Shown: positions 1-6,345, counted from the first letter of the stretch. The stretch is DNA of 6,812 nucleotides from Acidobacteriota bacterium (GCA_003161495.1 PMOP01000453.1:15655-22466), one strand, 5' to 3'. Notes: a model not told the origin generated them from the letters alone. Translations and numbers: made by a program.

Positions 1-1658
1 GGCACTTCGTTATGCAAGCGCAGGGCCTGCTTGTAGCTGCTGAGCGGCCACAGGCCAACCAGGATGGGAATCGGCGCTTTTCCGCCCATGCGGTTTAGAA
101 ATTGTTCCCAGTGTTCGGGATCGAAAATCGGCTGGGTCATGGCGAAGTGCGCGCCGGCCTCGACCTTCAAGTGAAATCGCCGCAGTTCTTCGTCGAGGTC
201 CTCGGCGAGAGGATTCACCGCAACTCCGATCGTGAAATTCGTCGCGCCGCCGAGATTTTTTCCGCCCCAATCCTGCCCTTGATTGAGCTTGGCCATGACT
301 TTCACGAGGCCGATGGCATCGACTTCATAGACGCCGAGCGACTCCGGATAGCTGCCGACGGAAGGCGGATCGCCGGTAACGGCCAGGACATTGCGCACTC
401 CGCCCACGGCCCACGCGCCGAGCAGCATGGCTTGCAATCCGATCAAGTTGGCATCGCGCGTCGTGAGATGCGGAATCGTTTCGATGCCGCGGGCTTCGAG
501 CGCGCCGGAAAGCGAAAGCGCGTCCATGCCCACGCGCGCAAGCGGTCCGCTGTTGACGTCGATGGCGTCCACTTTTTTTGAGGCCATCACGTTTTGCACT
601 TGCTCGAGAACCCGATCGATCGAGGTTCCTTTCGGCGGATCGATTTCCACCGAAATCACGAATTTCTGCGCCTGAATTTTTCGCCACAGCGAGCTTTCCG
701 GTTCCCGCGCAGCTACGGGCCGCGCCTCGGCAACAGTTTCGACTACGGTCACGGCGCGCGTGCCCGTGGCCGGATGCATGCCTTCCACCGCCTTGACCAT
801 CGCGCGAATATGTTCCGGCGTGGTTCCGCAGCATCCGCCGAGAATTCGCGCGCCCAATACCACGGCCTCGCGCGCGAAGAGATCGAAATATTCCGGCGAC
901 GATTTCGGATAGATGACGCGATCGCCGGCGCGCTGCGGAAATCCCACGTTCGGCATGGCGCTCATCGGAAAAGAACCCGCGACCGCGGCGAGATCCTGCA
1001 GAATTCGCAAATGATCCTGCGGGCCCACGGAGCAGTTCGCGCCGATGACCTGCACGCCGCGCTCATGCAAAAGCGCCCAGGCATCTTTCGGCCGCGTGCC
1101 GCTGAAGGTGCTGCCCTCCTCGGAATACGTCATCTCCGCGACGATGGGCAGCCGCGAGAACGAACGAATCGCTTCGATGGCCGCGACAAGTTCGGCGGGA
1201 TTTCCAAAAGTTTCCAGAACAAAAAAATCCACGCCGCGTTCTTCGAGCGCCTCGGCCTGCTCGCGAAAAATTTCCAGGAAATGTTCCGGCGTGGCTTCGC
1301 GCTCATCGCGGAAGACGCCGAGCGGCCCGATCGATCCGGCGATCAGGACCTCGTGCCGGGCGGCTTCGCGGGCCTCGCGCGCGATTTTTACGCCGCGATG
1401 ATTAAATTCAGTGACGCGGTCTTCCAGGCCAAAGGCGCTCAACTTATTGCGGTTGGCGCCAAAGGTGTTCGTTTCAATGATGTGCGCGCCGGCTTCCAGA
1501 TAGGACATGTGCACGCGAAACACTTCTTCGGCGCGCGTAGCGTTCAGTTCGTCGACGCAGCGCTGCGGCCCCAGAGTTTCATAGAGCAAGGAGCCCATGG
1601 CTCCGTCGGCGATCAATACCGAGCCGCGAAGCCTTTGTTGGAATTCGTCGATTCTCAT
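1..1658 (-). CDS. Bifunctional homocysteine S-methyltransferase / 5,10-methylenetetrahydrofolate reductase, 3' end cut by window edge
   Basis: The frame is open from ATG at 1658 to the left edge, giving 552 residues; the C-terminus lies outside. Residues about 1-300 form a homocysteine S-methyltransferase domain: it opens with DGAMGSLLYE (18-27), and the three zinc-binding cysteines of this family are present as C209 (in GANCSVGP) and C276/C277 (in GGCCGT). Residues about 325-552 form a MetF-type, FAD-dependent methylenetetrahydrofolate reductase domain with VEIDPPKG (E338 in the place of the catalytic Glu), VTGDPP (427-432) and MTQPIF (507-512, Q509 at the folate-binding Gln). The layout matches Bacillus YitJ, about 612 residues, so roughly 60 residues are missing. 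The second domain is not the pterin-binding domain of MetH. Inferred role: a cytoplasmic protein that makes methyl-THF and methylates homocysteine to methionine; the methyl donor of the first domain is unknown. No clear Shine-Dalgarno precedes the ATG, but the start agrees with the family N-terminus. Confidence 0.93.
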   Translation of the reverse strand, partial: MRIDEFQQRLRGSVLIADGAMGSLLYETLGPQRCVDELNATRAEEVFRVHMSYLEAGAHIIETNTFGANRNKLSAFGLEDRVTEFNHRGVKIAREAREAARHEVLIAGSIGPLGVFRDEREATPEHFLEIFREQAEALEERGVDFFVLETFGNPAELVAAIEAIRSFSRLPIVAEMTYSEEGSTFSGTRPKDAWALLHERGVQVIGANCSVGPQDHLRILQDLAAVAGSFPMSAMPNVGFPQRAGDRVIYPKSSPEYFDLFAREAVVLGARILGGCCGTTPEHIRAMVKAVEGMHPATGTRAVTVVETVAEARPVAAREPESSLWRKIQAQKFVISVEIDPPKGTSIDRVLEQVQNVMASKKVDAIDVNSGPLARVGMDALSLSGALEARGIETIPHLTTRDANLIGLQAMLLGAWAVGGVRNVLAVTGDPPSVGSYPESLGVYEVDAIGLVKVMAKLNQGQDWGGKNLGGATNFTIGVAVNPLAEDLDEELRRFHLKVEAGAHFAMTQPIFDPEHWEQFLNRMGGKAPIPILVGLWPLSSYKQALRLHNEV

Positions 1659-1676
1659 GGTTTGAAACAAAGTTCC

Positions 1677-1706
1677 AGTAGCACAGCCACTCCTGGCTGT
1701 GCGGTT
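1677..1706 (+). repeat. REP-like palindrome, arm 1
   Basis: A 30-base unit containing a perfect 9-bp hairpin: GCACAGCCA (1681-1689), loop CTCC, TGGCTGTGC (1694-1702). It begins AGTA and ends GGTT. It is repeated in inverted orientation at 1774-1803 with 27 of 30 bases identical. It lies 19 bp upstream of the methyltransferase/MTHFR start codon, so it would sit in that gene's leader or promoter region. Extragenic palindromes of this kind are often spread by RAYT-type transposases; none is visible here. Confidence 0.8.
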
Positions 1707-1719
1707 TGGGAAGCGGTAA

Positions 1720-1749
1720 GTACATCAATCCTGTACATCTCTGTACGTC
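1720..1749. repeat. GTAC-containing short repeats between the two palindromes
   Basis: Two adjacent 10-base copies, CCTGTACATC (1730-1739) and TCTGTACGTC (1740-1749), match at 8 of 10 positions. A partial third copy, GTACATCA, begins at 1720. They lie in the 67-bp spacer between the inverted palindromes and upstream of the methyltransferase/MTHFR gene. They could be operator half-sites or simply part of the repeat element; the sequence alone does not decide. Confidence 0.4.
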
Positions 1750-1773
1750 GATTCAGCACAGCAACGATCACGT

Positions 1774-1803
1774 AACCGCACAGGCAAGAGTGCCTGTGCT
1801 ACT
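1774..1803 (-). repeat. REP-like palindrome, arm 2 (inverted copy)
   Basis: A perfect 9-bp hairpin: GCACAGGCA (1778-1786), loop AGAG, TGCCTGTGC (1791-1799). Read on the minus strand, the 30-base unit differs from arm 1 at three sites: one in the loop and two that face each other in the stem, so pairing is kept. It lies 5 bp past the kinase stop codon. No T-run follows the stem on either strand, so a simple intrinsic terminator is not supported, although the hairpin could still stabilise the 3' end of the kinase mRNA. Confidence 0.8.
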
Positions 1804-1808
1804 AAAGG

Positions 1809-2777
1809 CTATTTCTGGTGCGCAATTAAAAGCATCAGGCCGAAGACGACCACGGGAATCAGGGCCAGCATAATGTAAAACAGGATTCGCCGCAGCAGTG
1901 GCGAGCGCTTCTGTCTCCAATTTTTGATTTCGAGCCGGTCGGCGACGCCCACTTTTTCCGGGTGCTCCAAATCCAGCGCGAATTCGTGCGCGTTCGGATA
2001 TCGCTTGTTGGGATCGCGCTCGAGGGCCCGGTAAATTATTTCCTGCAGCTCGGGCGAAATGTCCGGATTGACCTCGCGCGGCGGAATCGGATGATTCAAC
2101 AAGCGCTCATTCATAATCACGAACGGATTGGGCCCGGTGAACGGCACTTTTCCGGTCAGCATTTCATAAAACATCACGCCGAGAGAATAGACGTCGCTCC
2201 TGGCATCGCCCCGTTTTCCCTTCACTTGCTCGGGAGAAATATAATCCGGCGTTCCCATAGCCTCGGTCAGCTTGGCAAAAGTCAGGCGGCGCGAACCGGC
2301 GTTCGCGGCGATGCCGAAATCGATGAGCTTCACCTGATCGTCCGGTCCGACCATAATATTTTCGGGTTTCAGGTCGCGATGAACGACTCCCTGACTGTGA
2401 ATGTAATCGAGGGCTTTGCACAGAGCGAGAGTGATCCGGATGGCGCGCTCCTGCGGAAGCGGCTTTTGTTCGTTCAGGATTTGCCGCAGCAAGCGGCCGT
2501 CCACCCACTCCAGAACCATGTAGCGCCGGCTGCGCTCTTCGTCGTTCAATACGCGAACGACGCCGGGGTGAACGAGCTTCTTGCCGATTTCTTCTTCCCG
2601 TTTGAACCGGTCGTACAGGACCGGGTCAGCTTCCATTTCCGCATGAGGAATTTTGATGGCCACGGCCCGGCCGTCGCGCGTGTCGATCCCGCGAAAAATA
2701 GAGGCCATGCCGCTTCTGGCGACCAAGCCATCGATGCGGTAATGATCAAGCAAATCGCCGGGCTGGAATTCGCTCAT
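1809..2777 (-). CDS. Membrane-anchored Hanks-type serine/threonine protein kinase
   Basis: A 322-residue protein. The kinase domain spans about residues 13-272, with the ATP-anchoring Lys in VAIK (K42), the catalytic loop HRDLKPEN (133-140, D135), the Mg-binding DFG (153-155), the activation-segment end GTPDYISPE (175-183) and DVYSLG (195-200). Basic residues (KNWRQKR) precede one hydrophobic helix (about 297-318), and the chain ends four residues later. The kinase therefore faces the cytoplasm and has no PASTA, WD40, TPR or other sensor domain outside. The glycine-rich loop is odd: the GxGxxG positions read A20-R-S22-G-M-A25. Expected role: phosphorylation of Ser/Thr on unknown targets. The gene lies 46 bp after the PP2C phosphatase stop, so the two are probably co-transcribed and act in opposition. 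No strong Shine-Dalgarno precedes the ATG; the start is supported by the kinase domain beginning about 12 residues in. Confidence 0.95.
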   Translation of the reverse strand: MSEFQPGDLLDHYRIDGLVARSGMASIFRGIDTRDGRAVAIKIPHAEMEADPVLYDRFKREEEIGKKLVHPGVVRVLNDEERSRRYMVLEWVDGRLLRQILNEQKPLPQERAIRITLALCKALDYIHSQGVVHRDLKPENIMVGPDDQVKLIDFGIAANAGSRRLTFAKLTEAMGTPDYISPEQVKGKRGDARSDVYSLGVMFYEMLTGKVPFTGPNPFVIMNERLLNHPIPPREVNPDISPELQEIIYRALERDPNKRYPNAHEFALDLEHPEKVGVADRLEIKNWRQKRSPLLRRILFYIMLALIPVVVFGLMLLIAHQK

Positions 2778-2823
2778 TGAGAAGGCAGGTCAGCGGCAAC
2801 GCAAAGACAGCGGCGAACCTGAA

Positions 2824-3783
2824 TCAGTACAGTTTGTAGGGCCGTCCGCGGTACATCCCCATCCGCTCGACGCCCCGAATCCGGATTAACTGGACGCTGA
2901 TATTATCGCCGCCGCCTCGTTCATTGGCAAGAGCCACCAATTTCTCCGCGGCGAGATGGAGATCCTGGCCCTGGCCGCAAATCGCGGCCATTTCCGTGGC
3001 GTCCACCATCCCGTGCAGACCATCCGAGCAGAGAAGAAGAACATCGCCGGCGAAAATCTGGTGGTCGTCGGTGTCCACATTGGCAATCAATTCGGTTCCA
3101 AGCGAGCGGCTCAGGATGTGGTTGGTTTCACCCTCGGCCGCTTCTTGCGCGGTGACAAACCCAAGGCGCACTTGCTCGCTGGCAACCGTGTGATCGCGAG
3201 TGATCTGTGCCGCTTTGCCGTTCCGGATCAGATAGCAGCGCGAATCGCCCACATGCGCCACGGACACCCGGTCGTACCGCAACGCGCAAGCCACAATCGT
3301 GGTCGCCATGCCCGCCGAAGTCCGCCCGCCTGTTACGGCGTGCTCGAACACGCAAGTGTTGGCCTGTTGAACCAGCCGCTGCAGCGCCGCGGAATGCGAT
3401 TCCCCGTCCTTGCAATTGTGGAATCCCGCCACCATGCTTTCCACCGCGATGCGTGACGCGACTTCCCCTTGCTCTTGCCCGCCTACCCCGTCCGCCAGCA
3501 CAAACATCCACCCGTGCGTACGCACCTGCGCGGGAGTCGCAGGCGACGCGTAACCCAGGTAGTCTTCGTTGTGATCGCGGACTCGCCCGACGTCGGTGCG
3601 CTCCACGAATTCGAGGTCAAGCATATGGCCGGAGGCGGAACTTTTCTTTGGAACGACCCAGGGCGAACTGTTCTGGGTCGCGTTTCCCGCAGGCTCCCCA
3701 AGGATTTCACTCACATCTGAAACGGAAATTCGGACAGGCGTAATCGCCTGTCCGAATTTCCTCGCTAACTGAGCTATGTTCAT
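2824..3783 (-). CDS. PP2C-family (PPM) serine/threonine protein phosphatase
   Basis: The longest frame gives 319 residues. The PPM domain spans about residues 57-303 and has the metal-binding motifs in order: TDVGRVRDHNED (63-74), VLADGVGG (95-102), the GMATT segment (158-162), VAHVGDSRCYL (175-185), LSRSLG (224-229), CSDGLHGMV (252-260) and GGGDNIS (290-296). It should be a soluble Mn/Mg-dependent phosphatase that reverses the work of the kinase encoded just downstream, as in PrpC/PrkC and Stp/Stk pairs. The start is uncertain. ATG 3783 lies 9 bp after the permease stop with only a weak GGTG before it, and codons 8-20 then coincide with a perfect 17-bp hairpin. Met54 (ATG at 3622-3624) would give 266 residues, a normal family length, with LDLEFVERTDVG directly after. 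I keep the longer bounds but think 3624 is at least as likely. Confidence 0.93.
   Translation of the reverse strand: MNIAQLARKFGQAITPVRISVSDVSEILGEPAGNATQNSSPWVVPKKSSASGHMLDLEFVERTDVGRVRDHNEDYLGYASPATPAQVRTHGWMFVLADGVGGQEQGEVASRIAVESMVAGFHNCKDGESHSAALQRLVQQANTCVFEHAVTGGRTSAGMATTIVACALRYDRVSVAHVGDSRCYLIRNGKAAQITRDHTVASEQVRLGFVTAQEAAEGETNHILSRSLGTELIANVDTDDHQIFAGDVLLLCSDGLHGMVDATEMAAICGQGQDLHLAAEKLVALANERGGGDNISVQLIRIRGVERMGMYRGRPYKLY
3724..3761. repeat. Perfect 17-bp hairpin with tetraloop (REP-like)
   Basis: GGAAATTCGGACAGGCG (3724-3740) and CGCCTGTCCGAATTTCC (3745-3761) pair without mismatch around the loop TAAT. The minus-strand core ACAGGC-N6-GCCTGT is the same as in the palindrome at 1774-1803. 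It sits about 32 bp beyond the permease stop codon and just inside the longest phosphatase frame. It could be an extragenic palindrome or an mRNA-stability or attenuation hairpin. A T-run right after the stem is lacking on both strands, so a standard terminator is doubtful. Confidence 0.85.
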
Positions 3784-3792
3784 ATTACACCA

Positions 3793-5592
3793 TTACGTCC
3801 GACTGGTGACCAGGGTAGTACGGCCGGTGGCTTTGCTGGTTCGAAGGAAGTAAATCCCTCCGTAAATGCCCCACACTGCCGCAATCCCCAAAGCCAGGAA
3901 CGGTTCCATTTTCGTGCCGTATCCCATGAAAGGAAGCACGATGTAGGCGGCCATGCAAATCAGATTCGCGGCTATGCCGAAAAGCGGAATAAGCATGTGC
4001 CGGAGGAAGCTGTAGTTCGGGTGTCCCTTGTAGCAAAAGATGCAGGTTACGCAGCTCAGCATGTAAAGGACGAATGTCCCGAAGTTGGAAGCCAGAGTAA
4101 TGGTGAGCAGGCTGTTCGGCATTTTGGCCATGGTGTCATGCGACACATAACCAAAGCTTGACCAGAACCCATGAGGCAGGGCCTGGATCGTGGCGTCCGG
4201 AAGAGCGCCGGCATCGCCGAAGAGCATCAGCAGAGCAACGACCCCGAAAATCGCGGAGATCACGGCCAATGCCCAAATGGCGCGGTGCGGGCTCAGGTTC
4301 TTTTCGTGCAGCATGCCGAAATGTTCCGGCACTTCTGCGTCTTTGCCCATGGCGTAGGTGACGCGCGCCCCGGTGTTGATGCAGGAGAGCGTCGTGCCGA
4401 TCAGCGCCAGGAAAACGGTTACGGCTTCGATCAGCATGAAGGCTCGCCCATGTCCGTGGAACAGGGCATCGCCGACCATGATCATCATGTCGCCGATCGG
4501 CGCCGATGAGCCGGTCGCGGTCGACATCGGGTAGCCGCTATTTAAGAAGTAGTTTGCGGCAAAATACTCGAAGAGATAGCAGAAGGCTCCTTGAACCAGG
4601 AGTGAGGTGATAACCGCGATCGGCACGTCGCGCTTGGCGTTTTTCGCCTCGCCGCCCATCGCTGTCACCGATTCAAATCCGACCAGGATGAGAATGGCCA
4701 CCGTGGCTTGCACGAACATCCAGTTGAAGTTGTGAATTGCTACTACGGATTTGGCGTTCGGATGAGCCTGGAACACCGGCGGAGTGCTGGTGTCATACAT
4801 GTCGTAGCTGACGAGATAAGGAACAGGCTTTCCGGCGGCGTCGAGCTTGGGTTGCGGCACCATGTTGGCATCACGAGTGATGACATCGGTTGCCGTTCCA
4901 TTGACCGTTTGGCTGGTGGTAGCGAATTGGTAGTTGTAGCCCTCGCCCGAAACCGAGTCAAACTGCCATGCTTCGCTTCCCGGAGGATGGCTCATGCGGT
5001 AACCGATGGCCATGACCGCGAATACGATCAGCGCTGAGATTTGAATCACGTTGATGGCGATGCTCACCGCCGTGGATCCGTTAACCCCTCGGTGAGCGAT
5101 ATACGCAACGGCGAAAGAAAACACGATCGCGATAAGCATCATGAACATCGGACCTGGATTCGCCGCGCTCATGAAGTTCGGCCACAGTGTCCCTGTGATG
5201 TAACCGCAGAAAACTCCCGTGACCGCGACCATCACACCGGGGTAAATCCAGTAATAAAGATGGGAACCCCAGCCGACGATGAACTTCATCAAGCGGGCGT
5301 ATTTCCAGGCTTTATCGTGATTCAGGAAGGACTGTTCCGCGAAGTAGTAAGAGCTGCCCGTGCCGGGATACAGCTTCGCCATTTCCGCGTAACACACTGC
5401 CGTCGCTAGACACAATAGAAGCGCGAAAACGATGCCAATCCACATCGAAGGGGCCGTGGATCCTTCAGTCGCCTGTGGTGCAAAAGTGAGCCAAAGGAAT
5501 GCACCGGGTGCGATGAGCGCCATGGCGTTCATCGTCAACCCGGTTAATCCTAAGGTTGGTGTCATTTTAACTTCGCCGGTATTCTCCGCCAT
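3793..5592 (-). CDS. APC-superfamily amino-acid permease with a large extracytoplasmic insertion
   Basis: A 599-residue inner-membrane protein with about 12 hydrophobic helices (near residues 15-37, 50-72, 104-134, 148-167, 174-198, 288-311, 326-350, 384-408, 436-459, 494-520, 530-554 and 563-583). APC signatures are the unwound helix-1 stretch APGAF (28-32), YPGTGSSYYF (75-84), GFES followed by GEAKNAKRDVP (305-324) and NTGARVTYAMGKDAEVP (406-422). Expected role: secondary transport of an amino acid or amine; the substrate cannot be read from the sequence. About 88 hydrophilic residues (200-288) lie between helices 5 and 6, which should face the periplasm; this makes it longer than the usual 450-500. 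The start has an excellent AAGGAG site. The phosphatase and kinase genes follow closely, suggesting one transcript with this gene first. Confidence 0.93.
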   Translation of the reverse strand: MAENTGEVKMTPTLGLTGLTMNAMALIAPGAFLWLTFAPQATEGSTAPSMWIGIVFALLLCLATAVCYAEMAKLYPGTGSSYYFAEQSFLNHDKAWKYARLMKFIVGWGSHLYYWIYPGVMVAVTGVFCGYITGTLWPNFMSAANPGPMFMMLIAIVFSFAVAYIAHRGVNGSTAVSIAINVIQISALIVFAVMAIGYRMSHPPGSEAWQFDSVSGEGYNYQFATTSQTVNGTATDVITRDANMVPQPKLDAAGKPVPYLVSYDMYDTSTPPVFQAHPNAKSVVAIHNFNWMFVQATVAILILVGFESVTAMGGEAKNAKRDVPIAVITSLLVQGAFCYLFEYFAANYFLNSGYPMSTATGSSAPIGDMMIMVGDALFHGHGRAFMLIEAVTVFLALIGTTLSCINTGARVTYAMGKDAEVPEHFGMLHEKNLSPHRAIWALAVISAIFGVVALLMLFGDAGALPDATIQALPHGFWSSFGYVSHDTMAKMPNSLLTITLASNFGTFVLYMLSCVTCIFCYKGHPNYSFLRHMLIPLFGIAANLICMAAYIVLPFMGYGTKMEPFLALGIAAVWGIYGGIYFLRTSKATGRTTLVTSRT

Positions 5593-5597
5593 GTATT

Positions 5598-5603
5598 CTC
5601 CTT
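5598..5603 (-). promoter_or_regulatory. Ribosome binding site of the APC permease
   Basis: On the minus strand AAGGAG lies 5 bases before ATG 5592. It is the only near-perfect Shine-Dalgarno in the window; the other starts have weak sites or none. It suggests that the permease is translated efficiently compared with its neighbours. Confidence 0.85.
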
Positions 5604-5680
5604 ATATATTCTTTATCTCGCTGCTGAATCCTAAAGCCGTAAAACCACTGCACGAACCAAATGTTGTGCCGAGGGACGAG

Positions 5681-5709
5681 ATACTAGTGGGGTGCTCTGG
5701 GGTAGTAAA
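5681..5709 (-). promoter_or_regulatory. Candidate sigma70-type promoter for the permease gene
   Basis: On the minus strand TTTACT (5709-5704), a 17-base spacer and TAGTAT (5686-5681) give four of six matches in each hexamer. Transcription would begin near 5674 with a leader of about 80 bases. Chance matches of this quality are common, so confidence is low. Confidence 0.25.
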
Positions 5710-5813
5710 ATGCAACGTTTCGATGCCCCAAATTACGGATTCATATGGCTGTCACGCGGGGTTGAAAGAGGCAGGGGGAAAGCGTTTCGGGACGAGAATA
5801 TCGAAGTCGTAAA

Positions 5814-5842
5814 TTCACGGCCAAGGGACCAATCCTTATAAT
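5814..5842 (+). promoter_or_regulatory. Candidate sigma70-type promoter toward the small membrane protein and Amt gene
   Basis: TTCACG (5814-5819), a 17-base spacer and a perfect TATAAT (5837-5842). The -35 element matches the consensus at four of six positions. If used, transcription would begin near 5849 and leave a leader of about 310 bases before ATG 6162, long enough to hold the hairpins seen at 6042-6140. Confidence 0.4.
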
Positions 5843-6041
5843 TCATTGATTCCGATGGATTTGCATGTGCCGCCCGCCCATCCGCTCTCCGGCGCCGCCT
5901 GGTTTCCCGATTCATATACACAGGAAGGTGCGGGTTGACCTATCCACTTCTTCGATTCATTCCATAAGGATATGCGAGGGCGCGGAAATAGATCCCTCCT
6001 ATCTTCGATTTCTCGGAGCGATCCTCCGGATGCGATGGACT

Positions 6042-6074
6042 GCGCGGCAATAGTAATTATTGTTGGAGCCGCGC
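6042..6074 (+). other. Possible leader hairpin
   Basis: GCGCGGC (6042-6048) pairs perfectly with GCCGCGC (6068-6074). Inside it CAATA (6048-6052) can pair with TATTG (6058-6062) around the loop GTAAT; the two stems compete only for C6048. It lies about 90 bases upstream of the small membrane-protein start on the same strand. It may be an RNA leader structure or, as DNA, an operator; function is unproven. Confidence 0.35.
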
Positions 6075-6107
6075 GTGGGGTTCCGAGGCGAGTGTGATAT
6101 TTTAGCC

Positions 6108-6140
6108 TGCGTCAGAAATGGCGACGCAAAATCTTTTTGC
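6108..6140 (+). other. Two overlapping, mutually exclusive small hairpins before the small membrane-protein gene
   Basis: TGCGTC (6108-6113) can pair with GACGCA (6123-6128). Alternatively GCAAAA (6126-6131) can pair with TTTTGC (6135-6140). They share 6126-6128 and so cannot form together. A five-T run (6134-6138) follows the first stem. This resembles a small attenuator, but both stems are only 6 bp and weak. Confidence 0.25.
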
Positions 6141-6161
6141 TGTGAACCGGGGGATTTCGGA

Positions 6162-6341
6162 ATGAAAGCCGTGGGTTTCCTGATGTTGCCGGCGGGATGG
6201 TTCCTGGTGCTGGCCGCGATTGTGCTTTTCGCGGTGCCGCCTTTGCGGGCCGCGTTTGTTCTGGCCGGCGTTGCTGTGGAGACGTTAGGATTGGTCCTCG
6301 TATTCCGAGCGCATCTGATTCCGCGTGAGGAAAAAAGATAA
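6162..6341 (+). CDS. Small two-helix membrane protein, 59 residues, upstream of the Amt gene
   Basis: Starting at ATG 6162, with GGGGGA seven bases before it, the frame encodes 59 residues. Two hydrophobic helices (about 4-24 and 27-48) are separated by a PPLR turn, and the charged tail ends PREEKR. By the positive-inside rule the C-terminus is probably cytoplasmic. I do not recognise a family. The stop lies only 4 bp before the Amt-type start, so the two are almost surely co-transcribed, which hints at a role next to the transporter; this is inference. The same frame is open back to a TTG at 6060, but that extension (rich in Cys, Gly and Arg) looks non-coding. The gene could be an over-call, yet the hydrophobic pattern and the tight spacing favour a real protein. 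Confidence 0.6.
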   Translation: MKAVGFLMLPAGWFLVLAAIVLFAVPPLRAAFVLAGVAVETLGLVLVFRAHLIPREEKR

Positions 6342-6345
6342 TTCC

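Larger units (their letters stand above)
5593..6161. other. Divergent intergenic region, about 570 bp
   Basis: No convincing gene was found on either strand: the short open frames at 5733-5921 (minus) and 5865-6053 (plus) have arginine- and proline-rich or biased composition and match no motif I know. The region separates the minus-strand permease from the plus-strand small membrane protein and Amt gene. It contains candidate promoters for both directions, scattered ATTCAT motifs and hairpin-forming stretches near 6042-6074 and 6108-6140. No riboswitch class was recognised. Confidence 0.6.

Noticed and set aside
594..1775. A 393-residue open frame on the plus strand
   Set aside because: It lies antisense to the methyltransferase/MTHFR gene, whose minus-strand frame carries all catalytic motifs. 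The plus-strand product shows no family motif and is rich in Arg, His and Ala, as expected from the opposite strand of a GC-rich gene.
1677..1803. CRISPR-like repeats
   Set aside because: There are only two units, in inverted orientation, with one 67-bp spacer and no cas gene.
1659..1808. SAM-type riboswitch upstream of the methionine-pathway gene
   Set aside because: The 150-bp gap is occupied by the two palindromes and the GTAC repeats. I see no multi-helix junction or conserved SAM-aptamer core.
1962..2780. A 272-residue open frame on the plus strand
   Set aside because: It mirrors the kinase gene exactly and has no recognisable domain, while the kinase motifs on the minus strand are unambiguous.
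3724..3761. Intrinsic terminator of the permease gene
   Set aside because: The stem is strong, but neither strand has a T-run directly after it, and the downstream phosphatase gene is close and co-directional. An effect on mRNA stability or partial termination remains possible.
5865..6053. Short plus-strand frame as a gene
   Set aside because: It has no good ribosome binding site, no motif and unusual composition, and it lies in the middle of the divergent regulatory region.
5593..6161. Sigma54 (NtrC-type) promoter before the ammonium-transporter unit
   Set aside because: I looked for a GG-N10-GC arrangement with the usual flanks on both strands and found none with correct spacing.
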